Assembly (NCBI RefSeq): GCF_910594005.1 | Contig: NC_057825.1 | Coordinates: 44,733,037 to 44,797,036 of the forward strand | Source: Cervus elaphus | Lineage: Eukaryota; Chordata; Mammalia; Artiodactyla; Cervidae | Direction of reading: 5' to 3' | Length of the DNA stretch: 64,000 nt | Shown here: piece by piece, positions 1-11,130 of the stretch | Position numbering within the stretch: position 1 is the stretch's first letter | Layout of the letters: each line of letters opens with the position of its first letter | Made by a program: the position numbers and the translations under genes | Notes under the pieces: model-generated | What the model was told of the DNA's origin: nothing | Database searches by the model: none | What the model saw: only the letters and a program-made list of their open reading frames with translations

Positions 1-171
1 TTCATAGGTCAGCAGTAGTATCTTCACGTTCAAAATTTAAAGGGAAAAGTATGTATGATGAATCTATTCACCTATATGTCCCCACAGGTGACATCATACA
101 TCTCAGTGTCTGCAGGACATGCTCTGATCCCCACTGACTACAGTTCCCCCAAAGCCCAATGTGGCTGATTT

Positions 172-405
172 TCTCAAATGGTGTGTATTTAGCTGCTCAG
201 TCATGTCCGACTCTTTGTGACCCCATAGACGGTAGCCGCTCCTCTGCCCATGGAATTCTCAAGGCAAAAGAACTGCAGTGGATATCCATGCTACCTTCTC
301 CAGGGGATCTTCCCGACCCAGGGATCGAACCCAGGTCTTCCACATTGCAGGCAGATTCTTTACCAGCTGAGCCACCAGAGAAGCCCCAGGGAAGTCTCAA
401 ATGGT
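172..405 (-). mobile_element. Bov-tA SINE, minus, with 11-bp target-site duplication
   Basis: Read on the minus strand this is a near full-length ruminant tRNA-derived SINE: the tRNA-like head complements 'gctgagccaccagagaagcc' near 370-388, and the tail complements 'ctcagtcatgtccgactctt' near 195. The direct repeat 'tctcaaatggt' flanks it at 172-182 and 395-405, so this is a complete insertion event. Confidence 0.93.
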
Positions 406-649
406 ACTTATCATTTAAAATAAAATCAATCACTAAGATCACTCTTCACATAAACATGCTCAGATTTTCAGAAAAGGAGAAAGAAGAAAATTCAGTAAAC
501 AATGATGGGGATTAACCTTCCCAAAGGCCATCTTGCCCCTGCCTCTACTAAAACTGGTAAGGGTTCGAGGTCTTCAGTGTATAAGATTGTGTCATTATAA
601 AACAAAGCTGGTAGATGTTTGAAGACGGGTATGTTCCAGACCCACCTGC
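406..649. other. Unassigned non-coding sequence
   Basis: No repeat family, RNA gene or plausible exon recognised. Confidence 0.5.
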
Positions 650-838
650 ACTTTGGAAAATTAGTCTGGCACCTGGAGCCAGACAACCCAGAGTTAAATT
701 CTGGTGATGCTACCCTACTACTAGCTGTGTGACCTAGAAGTTACTTGACTTGTCTGAGCCTCAGTTTCCTCACCTGTGAAGTGATGATACAACCTGCCAC
801 ACCAGGGTGTCGCCTAGCATACAATAGGCTCAATAGTT
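650..838 (-). mobile_element. MIR SINE, minus
   Basis: The stretch 'ctagctgtgtgacctagaag' followed by 'cctcagtttcctcacctgtg' is the diagnostic antisense core of the mammalian-wide MIR element. Both ends are degraded, as expected for an old copy. Confidence 0.8.
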
Positions 839-1001
839 TTCTTTCATGGATTTGGTTCCTCCACCAAACACTAAGCACATTTCTCAAGTTCTGTTGTTCA
901 CTGCCTCTTTATAAATATTCTCCCTCTAGAAACCCTTCTGTCCATCACCTTAAATGTTACTTCAAAAGGAGGACCCCCTCCCAAAAAAACCCAAACAAAC
1001 A

Positions 1002-1283
1002 GGGCTTCCCTGGTGGCTCAGTGGTAAAGAATCCGTCGGCCAATGCAGGCTAGACATGGGTTCAACCCCAGGAAGATCCCACGCTCCATGGAGTGACCAA
1101 GCTTGTGTGCCACAACTGCTGAAGCCTGTGCACCCTACAACCTGTGCTCCGCAACAAGAGGCCACTGCGGTGAGAAGCCCACTCACCGCAACTGAAGAGT
1201 AGCCCCCCTTGCCACAACTAGAGAAAAGCCCACACAGCAACGAAGACCCAGCATGGCCAAAAATAAACAAACAGCAGCAGCAA
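1002..1283 (+). mobile_element. CHR-type tRNA-derived SINE, plus
   Basis: It starts with the head 'gggcttccctggtggctcag', then runs into the CHR body (gaagatcccac, 'tgtgccacaactgctgaag', repeated gccacaact modules) and ends in gccaaaaataaacaaacag. The near-match 'aaacaaacag' lies on both sides and may be the target-site duplication. Confidence 0.9.
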
Positions 1284-3079
1284 AACAAGAAACCAAGGAT
1301 CACAAGCTGAGCCAGCTAACTCCAGATGTTCAATGTGTGTGGAGCCTCTCTTCCTGGGTCCTGCGTTCGCCATGGATCGACTGCCCGCGTGCACTCCCCA
1401 GCGGCAGTGAGCTGCCTCTTCCTTTGCTCTCCACGTCTGTGTTCCCACCTCAGTAATGTTGCTGGCACCTCCTCCTCCTCAGCTCTCCTCTATTCCAATC
1501 AGGCTCTGCGGCTGGCGACTGCAAGAGCCCAAGGCCTTATTTCCCGCAGCTCCCAAATATCCCTGTTCCCCAACGACTCATCTTCAGCCCTTGTACACAC
1601 ACCCCTGCTCGTGGTGGTGTGGTCACCACCACCACCATGGCGCTGCTTCCCCAGAGCCAAAATGTAACTGTGCTGTCTTCTAAAACGCCTCTCTCCTCCA
1701 TTCCCAGAGCTCTGGGACTCATGGCCTCTGCCCCTCTTCTGTGAGACCTCTGGCCCAAAGATATGCCCCAGCCTAAACACCAGCCTCACCCCCTCCATCT
1801 TCTCACTCACATGCCCTCTAGTCCCTTTATGAGGCTCTGTGATTCCTCCACAGCCCCTCCTGCCAGCATCCCCCACCGCCACACCATGGACACTTTCACC
1901 TCCGACCACAGCAAACACAGTCTCTTCCAAACAGTCCCAGTTTCCCTCTGCCATCTGCAGGGTGCCCTCTGTCTGCCATGCCTTCCTGAAGAGCTTCTAC
2001 TCCTCAATTCAGCCAAGCGCCACTCCTGAAGCACCCAGGAGTGAGGGCACCCTCTGTGGTCAAGGTCTTCACCCTGCAATGCCACTACTCCAGGTTGTAG
2101 CATCTGAGAGTTATTCTGCATTTGTTGAACAAACAGGTATTTTGGTCATCTGGTTGAGTTCACTAAATATAGCTGTTTCAGTAGAAATTAGATTAAATAA
2201 ATATACATGACCCTTCTCCAAAGAGATAACACTGGGAACCATATGTGTACTGCTCAATGACCCATGTATTTATAGAAACCTGTCTCACTTTTTTAAGTAC
2301 TAGAGTAGAAAAAACGTAAAGGCTTTTCTAGAGTTATAGGCAATAAGACTATTAGTAGTCAGTCCATATTAGACCTGGGAGGGTAGGGGCTAGATCTGAA
2401 GAGGTAAACTGTGGTGAAAGCCCCACCCAGGCCCACAGGCAGCCCTGCACCCACCTGAGCGGGAATGCAGGCAAGTGGGATCCAGCAGAGGGTCTATGAA
2501 GGCTTTATCCCTCCACTAGCAGAGCATCCAGGCAATATCCTCCATTCCGGCCCCAAACAGAGGGGCCTCCACACTCCTTTCTGATAGGGGGTGGACCTCC
2601 AGCAATTGCTAGTTCCACCAAGGCCATGATAACAGAGGGACAAAGTGAACATGCCTAAATAAAAGCCCCTGGTACAGACTGAAAGCTTGGGGGCACCTAT
2701 TTACCCAGGAGGGAAACCATTAGAAAAGAAATGTTCCAATGCAGGCAGTCACTTCCTGGGGAGCTTAACATGTTTTGGAAGTCCTTGCTAAGAGACTGTA
2801 CATGGGTATGGCTTAGGAAGTTTTTCCACGTCAAGCTCTAGAACCTATGTACAAACCAGCATAGTCTGGCAGGCTCTCAACAAGTCCTCAGAGAAATTCC
2901 TAGATTTCTCTCTGGCTCATCCATCTGTTTGCTGAGTTGGGTTACATGGGATGTATTTCAGTCTGGGTCTAACCAGGAGGCAGAAACCACACCATAATTC
3001 AAGCAGGGTAAGTTTAAAAATATGATAATTGAGTAACTATAAAGACAGAACTATAAAAGGTTATAGTTGAAAACTATAA
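1284..3079. other. Unassigned non-coding sequence
   Basis: C-rich in the first 800 bases and AT-richer after 2,140. Open frames here overlap in several frames and lack codon bias or recognisable domains. From about 2,960 ('gaggcagaaaccacacc') the text resembles an old mammalian interspersed repeat that may continue past the SINE, but I cannot name it. Confidence 0.45.
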
Positions 3080-3292
3080 AGGGCTTCCCTGGTGGCTCAG
3101 TGGTAATGAATCTCCTGCCAATGCAGGAGACGCAGAAGACGAGGGTTCAATCCCCAGGTGGGGAAAATCCCCTGGAAGAGGGCATGGCAATTCACTCCAG
3201 TATTCTTGCCTGGAGAATCCCATGGACAGAGAAGCCTGATGGGCTATAGTCCATAAGGCTGCAAAAAAGTCGGACATGATTTAGTGATTAAA
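3080..3292 (+). mobile_element. Bov-tA SINE, plus
   Basis: Full head 'gggcttccctggtggctcag', body with 'ccagtattcttgcctggaga', and a decayed tail (gtcggacatgatttagtgatt). No clear target-site duplication. Confidence 0.93.
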
Positions 3293-4697
3293 CAACAAAG
3301 GTAGAATAGAACTCTAAAGGGTGCCCTATACTAGATGAAAGGTACCCCAAACAGGACGAACATGGAAGCAAGGTTTGGATCTTGTTGAAGAAGGTACAGG
3401 AGGCAATTCCTGGGTGTCCAGGATGGTCTAGTCACCGGAAAAGCAGGAATAACCGTCTAGGGTGCCAGTACAAAGCCTGGAATACAAGAGTCCCCATGTG
3501 GAGGGAGACAGGAAGGAAATTCTGGAGACTGCTGGGAGGGTGGGTGGAGAGAACAAGGGTGCAGAGGAAGTCATGTCCACGCATAAAGTCCGGCTACCAC
3601 TGGACCCAGAAACTGGAGAGACCTCCCTCTGCAGGAGCTTAGCATGACAATGCATGGCCCGGACAGGAAGTGCTCAGGGCCACTGCTCAGGACAAACATC
3701 AGGTGGCCAGCCCTCCAGACGGTCAGAACCACCGGGCTCCCAGCGTATATACACGTGGGGACTGAGAAGAGGCAGCAACCTGGGTTGGGCTCAGGCTCCC
3801 CAGTCCATCACAGCCACGAGAGCTGCAGGCAGGACAAGGCGGGCACAGGTTGGGAAAAGCTGCAGCCTGCAAGCCCGGAGGAAAACCAGCAGGCTCTGTA
3901 GAAGCCTGGTTCTAGACTCTGGAAAGCAGGAAGGAAAACCTCTTTCTCCTGCAACATCCTCTTCAGAGCCCTCAACTTGAGAGAAGGCAAAGGAAAAATA
4001 TTTGAGGAGTTCTGATCCATTTTCATAGACCAGACAACAGAGGGTGAACTGGGAGCTGACAGACAATAGTTAAAAACTGGTACAAGTTAGAGACCTCTCT
4101 GTCACCAACCTGAAGTCATTTCCAACCACTAACATCATTCTTTGAGTCTGAAGTCAGGTGGAAAGTGTATAAAACATGGGTCCTGTACAGCGAACTGAAA
4201 AATAAGTAATAAATACGTGACAGTACATTTGTCCACAGCAGAGGATAAGGCAGGACCTGAGTGGAGCTTCAAACAGGGTAGATTTCAGAGAAGTGAGGAG
4301 AAGCAGGGCAGGCAAGCGGTGGGGTGGGGCTACAGAGTGTCTGCTTGCAGAGCAGCAGCCAGTCTGTGGCCAGATAGGTTCTGAGGCGACTGGAGAAAGC
4401 AGATAAGCCCAAGGGCTCTCCATGGGATAGGCATGCGCCATGCCTATATCTAAGTAACAAGTGCTGCTGCCAGAGAGATAGCCACAATGTGATTTCATAG
4501 CCCTTCTATTAAACAAAAAAACCTGACTAAACCACACAGGAATATGAAATAAGGGAAAAACAAAAGAACAGCTCCAAATTTGACCTCCAAGTTCATTACA
4601 AATACAATGGCTATTGTGTTCAGAGATTTAATTTTTGTAAAGCAGATTTGGACAGGGGAAGGCAGCATGATCTGAGTGACTCACCTTCTATCATGCA
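3293..4697. other. Unassigned non-coding sequence, possibly part of an old repeat
   Basis: G/A-rich up to 4,000, then mixed. The text across 3,300-3,980 could be a degraded ancient repeat continuing from upstream of the SINE. No gene is supported. Confidence 0.4.
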
Positions 4698-4903
4698 TGC
4701 ATGCTCAGCTGCTTCAGTCAAGTCCGACTCTTTGTGACCCTACAGACTGTAGCCTGCCAGGCTCCTGTGTCCATGAGATTCTCCAGGCAAGAATACTTGA
4801 GTGGGTTGTCATGCCCTCCTCCAGGGGATCTTCCTGACCCAGAGATTGACCCTGCATCTCCTGCACTGCAGGCGGATTCTTTACCCACTAAGCCACCAAA
4901 AGA
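4698..4903 (-). mobile_element. Bov-tA SINE, minus
   Basis: Antisense copy running from 'gctcagctgcttcagtcaag' to 'ctttacccactaagccacca'. It faces a plus-strand copy 37 bp away at 4,941. Confidence 0.92.
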
Positions 4904-4940
4904 TCTCTAAAGTACCTCTGAAGGGGTACAGGCATTTAGC

Positions 4941-5150
4941 CTGTCTTCCCTGTAGCTCAAACAGTGAAGAATCTGCCTGCAACGCAGGAGACCCTGGTTC
5001 TATCCCTGGGTCAGGAAGAGCCCCTGGAGGAGGGCATGGCAACCCACTCCAGTCACCATTCTTGCCTGGAGAATCCCATGGACAGAGGCGCCTGGCAGGC
5101 TACAGTCCATGGGATTGCAAAGAGTCGGACACGACTGAGCCGAGTAACAC
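4941..5150 (+). mobile_element. Bov-tA SINE, plus
   Basis: Plus copy with head cttccctgtagctcaaacag and tail gtcggacacgactgagc. With the minus copy at 4,698-4,903 it forms a closely spaced inverted pair. Confidence 0.92.
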
Positions 5151-5554
5151 TAGTAATACTACCCAATCACTAACCCATGATTTGCTTCTGACTTTCCCTA
5201 CAATTGGGGAAAAAAAAAAAAATCTGATGAACAACCTCATTTGTGTGTCTTTGTACACTGTCTTATCATTTCCTTTGAAAAAATTACAAAGAGAACAATC
5301 AAGTTATTCCATGTCCTTCCTCATCAAAAAAAAAAAAAAAGCCAGACTGTACAACACCGGAGAGCACAGAGCTCTCCACGTTAACTGTGGACCTTGTCCT
5401 TCTTTTAAATCTTCGTACAAAAACAACCTCTGCCTGTTTTAACTGACCCCTCGTCATTGCTGTACTTCCTTCCTGACTTCCCACTCCTCACACCCTTTGC
5501 CCATTTTTTACGTCAGGATATTCTCAACTAACCATCAGGATAATCTCAACTAAC
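5151..5554. other. Unassigned sequence with two A-runs
   Basis: Contains adenine runs near 5,209-5,222 and 5,326-5,340. Nothing else recognised. Confidence 0.5.
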
Positions 5555-5690
5555 CGTCACAAGCTCAAAAACATGAAGCCATTAGCCTGAGGCTACAAAG
5601 CTAATCTGAGTAGAGCCAGGACTTGGACCCTGGACCCTGACCCTGAGTCTAAACTCTTACGCTCTCTACCACACAACCTTGTTGCTCAGA
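5555..5690 (+). mobile_element. MIR SINE 3' part, plus
   Basis: The order 'gaggctacaaagctaatctg', 'agagccaggacttggaccct' and 'ctctaccacacaacc' matches the 3' half of MIR (ctagtaagtggcagagc, cgaacccagg, cttaaccactac). Degraded. Confidence 0.55.
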
Positions 5691-6384
5691 AGATTTCAAG
5701 AATCCTCAGATAAAGCTGCAATAAAAAAAAAAAAAAAAGGAAGTGAAGCCACTGTGTGGATACCTGGGAACATGCAGGTAGTTCCAAAGAAAGCCAGGGG
5801 GTCGAGTTTTTTTGAGAAGCATGAGAAAGGAATAATGTAGACAAAATCTCCCGCTGGGAGCTGGTCCCTGGTTGAAGGTACCCAGAGATCCTGGTCTGCT
5901 CGGGCGGGCACCGCCCCTGCTGAGGGTGGAGTCCCTGCCGCCTGTGTGGCAGGTGTTAATCCACACGGAGGAATGAGAGATTGGCAGCACTTGCACCGGC
6001 CTAGTCTAACAAACCTGTTGGGCAAACCCTTTTGTCAAGAGCTTTTACAAAGAGAAAATGCTGCCTTTCCTCACCCTTCCCTTCACTCTGGCACCACAGC
6101 CAGAGACAGCAGGGATTCCAGCCTGATCCTCCCACCGGCCACCTGCCAGAGGTGAGCTCCCAGCTGGCCAGCAGCCCAGCTCCCCAGGCTCTGTGAGGAA
6201 GGGACACCAGTCTGCATCAAAAAAATAATAAATAAATAAAAGGGTGATGGAAGAGCAATGTTGGCCACAAACTGCACCCTCTCTCCAGAACATGCACATG
6301 CATTCCCCACACAGACCCTATCCTGAGTTTGTTGCCCACAGAAGCTATAAGGATTTCTTTTCCAGGGCCTTAGAGCTCAGGGAC
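5691..6384. other. Unassigned non-coding sequence
   Basis: Holds an A-run near 5,721-5,737 and an AATAAATAAATAAA stretch near 6,226-6,240. No recognisable element or exon. Confidence 0.5.
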
Positions 6385-6500
6385 TCCAACCTTCTCCTGT
6401 AGAGAAGAGGAAACGAAGGCACAGAGCCTCGCCCAAAGTCAGCACAGGGAGGAGGCGGGAATGAGAATCACCATCAGTGACAGAGTCTTCTCCTCACAGC
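6385..6500 (+). mobile_element. MIR SINE fragment, plus
   Basis: 'agaagaggaaacgaaggcac' followed by 'agcctcgcccaaagtcagca' resembles the MIR core gaggaaactgaggcacagag...cttgcccaaggtcac. Short and diverged. Confidence 0.5.
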
Positions 6501-7054
6501 TTTGATTCTGGGCTAGCAACATTAAACAACAAGGCCAGCACCCCCTCCTGAACAGAAACACCTCCCCAGCCCCCAACCCCTACCTGTGGTTTTCTTACTT
6601 CCTCTTTGCGTCTTAACACTGAATACACATTTATCTGACTTATCACACCTCGTGGGGAAGGAGTCTGACACGCCTCACAGGGCACGTGGGCATTAAGACC
6701 AGGAGCCTCACCATTCCGTCCCTGTCTCCCTAGTGTCTGGCTGACTACAGTAAGACCTGAGGACAAGAAGGACATAACAGGGAGGGGCAGTAAAGGAACA
6801 AGGACTAAATAAAAGCTGTATTCTTTCACCTTTTTCCTCTTTTGCTCCACACAAAGCATTGTTGAGTAATTTCATACATAGGCCCTACATCTCCAGGTCT
6901 CCCAGAGACCCTCCCTGGCCCCTGACTGACTGTGCGTCAGGCCAAGCCACTTTTCTTCACAACTATCATCCTGGCGTTTCCCCTCCGTGCCTCGTCCATG
7001 AGGACAACATCACTGGGTGTCATCTCAATGCAGGACATCACCTAAAAATCCCAG
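6501..7054. other. Unassigned non-coding sequence
   Basis: No repeat or gene recognised. Confidence 0.5.
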
Positions 7055-7325
7055 GACGACTTCCCTGGAGGGCCAGCCATTAGGAATCCACCTGCCAAGG
7101 CAGGGGACACGGGTTCGATCCCTAGTCCGGGAAGATTCCACGTGCCATGGAGCAACTAAGCCCAAGTGCCAGCTACTGAACCTGCGAGCCCTAGAGTTTG
7201 TGCTCTGCAACAAGAGAAGCCACGCAATGAGAAGCCCGTGCACGCAACTAGAGAGTAGCCCCAGCTCAGGCCACACATAGCAATGAAGACCCAATGTAGT
7301 CAAAAGTAAATAAATAAAAATTTTT
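7055..7325 (+). mobile_element. CHR-type SINE, plus
   Basis: Head gacttccctggagggccag, box-B-like gggttcgatccctagtc, body 'gccatggagcaactaagccc', and an A/T-rich end (aaataaataaaaatttttt). Confidence 0.9.
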
Positions 7326-7877
7326 TAATTGTTTTCAATTAAAAAAAAAAATCTGGAAACATTTGTCTCATATGATTAAACAAATCTATAAACAAACACA
7401 GGTCCAAGGAATGGAAGATGGGAAGAAGGTAACTAAAAATTAATAAAAATACTGGACTGGAAACTAAGTTATCATTATTTAAAATAAAGTATATAAATTA
7501 AGTTATCAGTCTGACCTTGTGTAAGTGCTTCTGGAAACAAGCAGGCCATCAGCCATGGCCTGGTGATCTAGGTGGACAGAGATGGGGAGGGGAGGAGAGA
7601 ATCTGGTGCTTGCTATGTGGGCGCCTGTCTATAGTACATATAGAGAAAAGCTGGTGAAATCAACTGAGAAAGAATATTTTTACCTATCACTGAAAAGAGA
7701 CTATTGTCATTTTACATAGTAAAATGCATGAAAAACTCAAAGACTAATTTAACAAAATCAAAAGTTGACTCTCCTCAAAGTTTCTGGACTGACTTTCAAA
7801 ATCATATTATTCCTCACCACTTAATTTCATGAACAGTAATAAATGACCATAAAGTAAAACTTTTAGATTTTTAAGAT
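7326..7877. other. Unassigned AT-rich sequence
   Basis: AT-rich, no element or exon recognised. Confidence 0.5.
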
Positions 7878-7948
7878 AATCACTTTAGTAAAGTAATTAG
7901 CCTCCAACTAATAAAAATAAATGGAAAGAAAAAGAGACAATCACTTTA
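7878..7948 (+). mobile_element. Ultra-short LINE-1 3'-end insertion with target-site duplication
   Basis: The ~51-bp insert at 7,888-7,938 holds 'aagtaattagcctccaacta' followed by ataaaaataaatggaaa. The same terminus is seen in reverse complement at the 3' end of the young L1 near 53,513-53,535. The direct repeat 'aatcacttta' flanks it at 7,878-7,887 and 7,939-7,948. This fits a severely 5'-truncated L1 insertion. Confidence 0.72.
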
Positions 7949-8014
7949 ATATTAAGCATTTGAGCAGCCAAATTCAATCTGCCACCATCACAGAAATTCA
8001 CCCATATCAGTTCC

Positions 8015-8174
8015 AAAAGGCACTCTGTGCTGTGCTGTGGTTAGTCGCTCAGTCGTGTCTGACTTTTTGCAACCCCACTGACTGCAGCCCGCCAGGCTCT
8101 TTGGTCCACTGGGATTCTCCAGGCAAGAATACTGGAGGGGGTTGCCATGCTCTCCTCCAGGCAAAAGGTACTCT
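8015..8174 (-). mobile_element. 5'-truncated Bov-tA SINE, minus, with target-site duplication
   Basis: Antisense tail and body only ('cgctcagtcgtgtctgactt' to 'catgctctcctccagg'); the tRNA-like head is missing. Flanking repeats 'aaaaggcactct' (8,015-8,026) and 'aaaaggtactct' (8,163-8,174) differ at one base, so the truncation happened at insertion. Confidence 0.88.
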
Positions 8175-8604
8175 ACAAACTTTCAAATCAACCAATGCCC
8201 TTCCCAATTCTATTAAATTTGGTAATTCTTGTCCCCATGAATTGTATGCATCTCCACCAATTCTTGCAAAACCAAAGTTTACATCTTTTTACATTTATCT
8301 CCAAAATAAAAATATAATCTCCCAAAATAAATATTGTTTGAACATGCTGCAAGTTGGGACTGTATTAATACTAGTGACATTCACTGTTTAACTTAAGTAA
8401 TTTAATAAATTGCCTTGGGAAGTCTCCATTTCTTGGCTGTTTGTATGAAGGTTTCCCAGTGACGAATTTCCTTAAAGAGTATTCCCCCTTGGGTACAATG
8501 AAGGGGACACCAATGAGCATAAAGTACCATGCTTCAGGCTCTAGGACTCCCTGCTTAAACATTTGGAGTCTCTTAAAGAAGCAGCTTTGAGATAACTGCC
8601 TGAA
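8175..8604. other. Unassigned non-coding sequence
   Basis: AT-rich on the left; nothing recognised. Confidence 0.45.
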
Positions 8605-8699
8605 TCACTCAGAATTGTGATTGTCACGTAGTGAACAGTATGAGCTTGGACTCAGTAACTCTGGTCCATCTGCCTGGAAGTGTGCCCACGGCCCAAGAG
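8605..8699 (+). mobile_element. ERV1-like LTR 3' end fragment
   Basis: 'gtagtgaacagtatgagctt' followed by ggactcagtaact is a U5 terminus closely similar to the end of the LTR 490 bp downstream. Homology continues about 40 bases further in both copies (gcccacggcccaag against gccaaagacccaag). Only the 3' end of this LTR is recognisable. Confidence 0.6.
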
Positions 8700-9185
8700 T
8701 AAGACACAACTTTGCAACTAAACCACAACAAAAAGAATGCTGCCTATAGCCTGAAATATACAGGATAGCCCATTCTCAAAGCTCTAACCCTTAAAGGTAT
8801 AACACTTCCTATTCATACAAAGATAAAAAGTTGCAGAACAGAGAATACATCTGTCTTGCTGAAGGTTTACAGGGGCATCATGAACTTTAAGACACCTCTG
8901 TGGACAGCTGCAAGAACAAGGCTTCTGACACCGAGAAGTCTGCAACAACCTACCACACCCCTCCCCTTTTACTATGAAAGAAGCCCCAATTCTAACTTTG
9001 GTAGGAGGATTCTCTGGGACACTAGTCCACCATCTTCTCTGTCTGCTGACTTTCCGTAGAGAGTCACCACCCCTAGCCTCAGCATCTTGCCTCTCAATTG
9101 GCTGCCCTGTCGTGCAGTGAACAGTACAAGCTTGGACTCAGTAACACTTGAGTACCTGGATGCGTGCCAAAGACCCAAGGGGATA
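8700..9185 (+). mobile_element. ERV1-like LTR, plus
   Basis: Reads like a class I retroviral LTR: 'ccccttttactatgaaagaa' (degenerate TATA region) at 8,963, 'gacactagtccaccatcttc' at 9,018, then the U5 end 'gtgcagtgaacagtacaagc' and ttggactcagtaaca at about 9,132-9,146. The polyadenylation signal region near 9,055 is degraded. No internal retroviral genes lie beside it. Start is approximate. Confidence 0.65.
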
Positions 9186-9539
9186 TACAATGGTTACTGA
9201 GGTATCCTTATTCTGCAGATAAATGATCTGCTTCCAGAAATTTATTCAAGGTTCCCAAGATAGAGAGAAGGGAGGGGGCATGAACAGGGAACCCAGCTGG
9301 GCTGCTCCCAGCCTGCAAGTCCATCTAAGCTGCTGCCAAACTTGAATTCAGGTACAGAGCTGCAGGGTTGGGGCAGCCAGGACGGAGGAGCGTGACGCAC
9401 CCCTTCCTCTTTAAGCACTCTCACAAAGACCCCATCTGAGATCCAAGCTTGCCATCCTCAAAACCTCCTGGGACGCAGCACCCCTTAAAAACAATTGTGG
9501 TCCTCACCCACACCACGGCTCATGCTGGCTTCTCCCAGC
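9186..9539. other. Unassigned non-coding sequence
   Basis: No element or gene recognised. Confidence 0.5.
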
Positions 9540-9670
9540 CAGAAACACCCATTCTCTTTACTTCTCAATCCTGCCCCCAGGCTTAAAGGTACAGGTTCAA
9601 ATCCCACCTCCTCCTCCATGAGGACAAGCTCAGTTTCCCCGGTGCACTGTATTTAATCTACTCTCCTTCT
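9540..9670 (-). mobile_element. Possible L2 LINE 3' fragment, minus
   Basis: 'aggttcaaatcccacctcct' followed by cctccatgaggac resembles the antisense L2 3' region (caaatgccacctcctccatgaag). Short and weak. Confidence 0.35.
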
Positions 9671-10449
9671 AGCATTTGGGATTCCCCAAAATTGAAGCCC
9701 CTCAAACGGAGTACCAAGAGCTAGTTATCCAGAACCACCCCACCTCCAGCAACGTGTCCCAAGCTGAACAGCGCCTGGTGAGCTGAGAGCCCCTCTCCTC
9801 AACCCCGAGGGAGACATGAACAAGAGGCTCCCCAACCTACAGGCTGTAACTGTGAGGTCAAAGCACCCAAACGGTGAGGGCCAGCCTGTGCCGCTTGCAC
9901 ACAGCTCGTCCAATTAAAATGCAAGCCCCCTGGGACCCCACTTCTCCTGAGTCAGAGGCAGTCTCGTCCCAGAAGACAACCTTTCTAGTGATAAGTGGCC
10001 CTGGGGTGGCAACTTCAGGAGAGGATACCAAACAAGCAGAGTGGTTCCCCTCTCTTCCAGTCTCCACCTCCCAGATTTCTTTCCTGCCTCTTCTCCATTT
10101 TTCAAATGTTGGTTAATTGTCAACAAGTTACTAACAGGTGCCTGAGGACTGTTTTTAGGTTTTTTAAAAATATCAAAGTAAATCATATGGATTTAAAATA
10201 TACATTCTCAAAACAGTGACATTTTGGTCTTTTGTCCAAATGTTCTATTAAAGGAAAAGCTGTTCAACCAAGACTTAATGTCTACATATTTAAAGAAGGG
10301 ATGAAATAGTAACATCACTTTCTCTGGCCACCTGCCAAGAAAAATTTGTGTTGCCAAAATAAAAGAGAACATGTTGTTTGCTCAGTATATGAGCACACTG
10401 CTGAGCAGCTTAGAAATTGGGCCTCTTTAACTAAGCAGTTTAAATCACT
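9671..10449. other. Unassigned non-coding sequence
   Basis: No element or gene recognised. Confidence 0.5.
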
Positions 10450-10950
10450 CAATTTTATTGTATTTTTATTGGAATATAGTTGATTTACAATGTTGTGTTA
10501 GTTTCAGGTGTACAACAAGCAGAATCAGTTATATATATATCTCCACTCCTTTCTTATATTCTTTTCCCCTATAGCTCATCAGAGAGTATCAAATAGAGCT
10601 CCCTGTGCTATACACAGTAGGTCCTTATTAGTTATCTATTTTGTATATAGTAATGTGTATATTATTTCCCTGTAGCTCAAATGGTAAAGAATCTGCCTGT
10701 GATGCAGGAAATGAGGGTTCGATCCCTGGGTCGGGAAGACCCTCTGGAGAAGGGCATGGCAACCCAACTCCAGTATTCTTGCCTGGAGAATGCCATGGAC
10801 AGAGAACCCTGGTGGGCTACGGTCCATGGGGTTGCGAAGAGTCAGACACAACTGAGCAACTACACACACACAGTGTGTATATGTCAATCCTGATCTCTCA
10901 GTTTATCCCTCCACCCCTTTACCCCTTGGGAACCATAAGTTTGTTTTCTT
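10450..10950 (-). mobile_element. LINE-1 3' end, minus, split by a Bov-tA
   Basis: 'ggaatatagttgatttacaa' and 'cctgtgctatacacagtagg' are the antisense 3' region of an artiodactyl L1. The element is interrupted at 10,663-10,873 and resumes with 'gtttatccctccaccccttt' and 'gggaaccataagtttgtttt'. Confidence 0.85.
10654..10882 (+). mobile_element. Bov-tA SINE inserted in L1, with 9-bp target-site duplication
   Basis: Full-length plus copy from ttatttccctgtagctcaaa to gtcagacacaactgagc. Repeats 'tgtgtatat' at 10,654-10,662 and 10,874-10,882 flank it. It postdates the host L1. Confidence 0.92.
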
Positions 10951-11130
10951 AAAATCACCTAATCACCTAATTTTAAGTGTCTCTGTGAATGTCACCTTCA
11001 CCGTAGATTACCACTGCCTCCTTGAAAACATCTTGGACACAGCAATCCAGGTGTTTCTCAGTGCCGTATGTACCCTCTGCTCACTCCTTTCTCACTTGAG
11101 GTGTCCAGTCACTCCTAGAACGTCCACCAT

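Noticed and set aside
1002..1080. tRNA gene-like A and B boxes, also in every Bov-tA and CHR copy
   Set aside because: These are the tRNA-derived heads of SINEs; no cloverleaf-competent tRNA gene was seen.
1499..1954. 151-codon minus-strand open frame
   Set aside because: Overlaps several open frames on both strands, no domain, no splice context.
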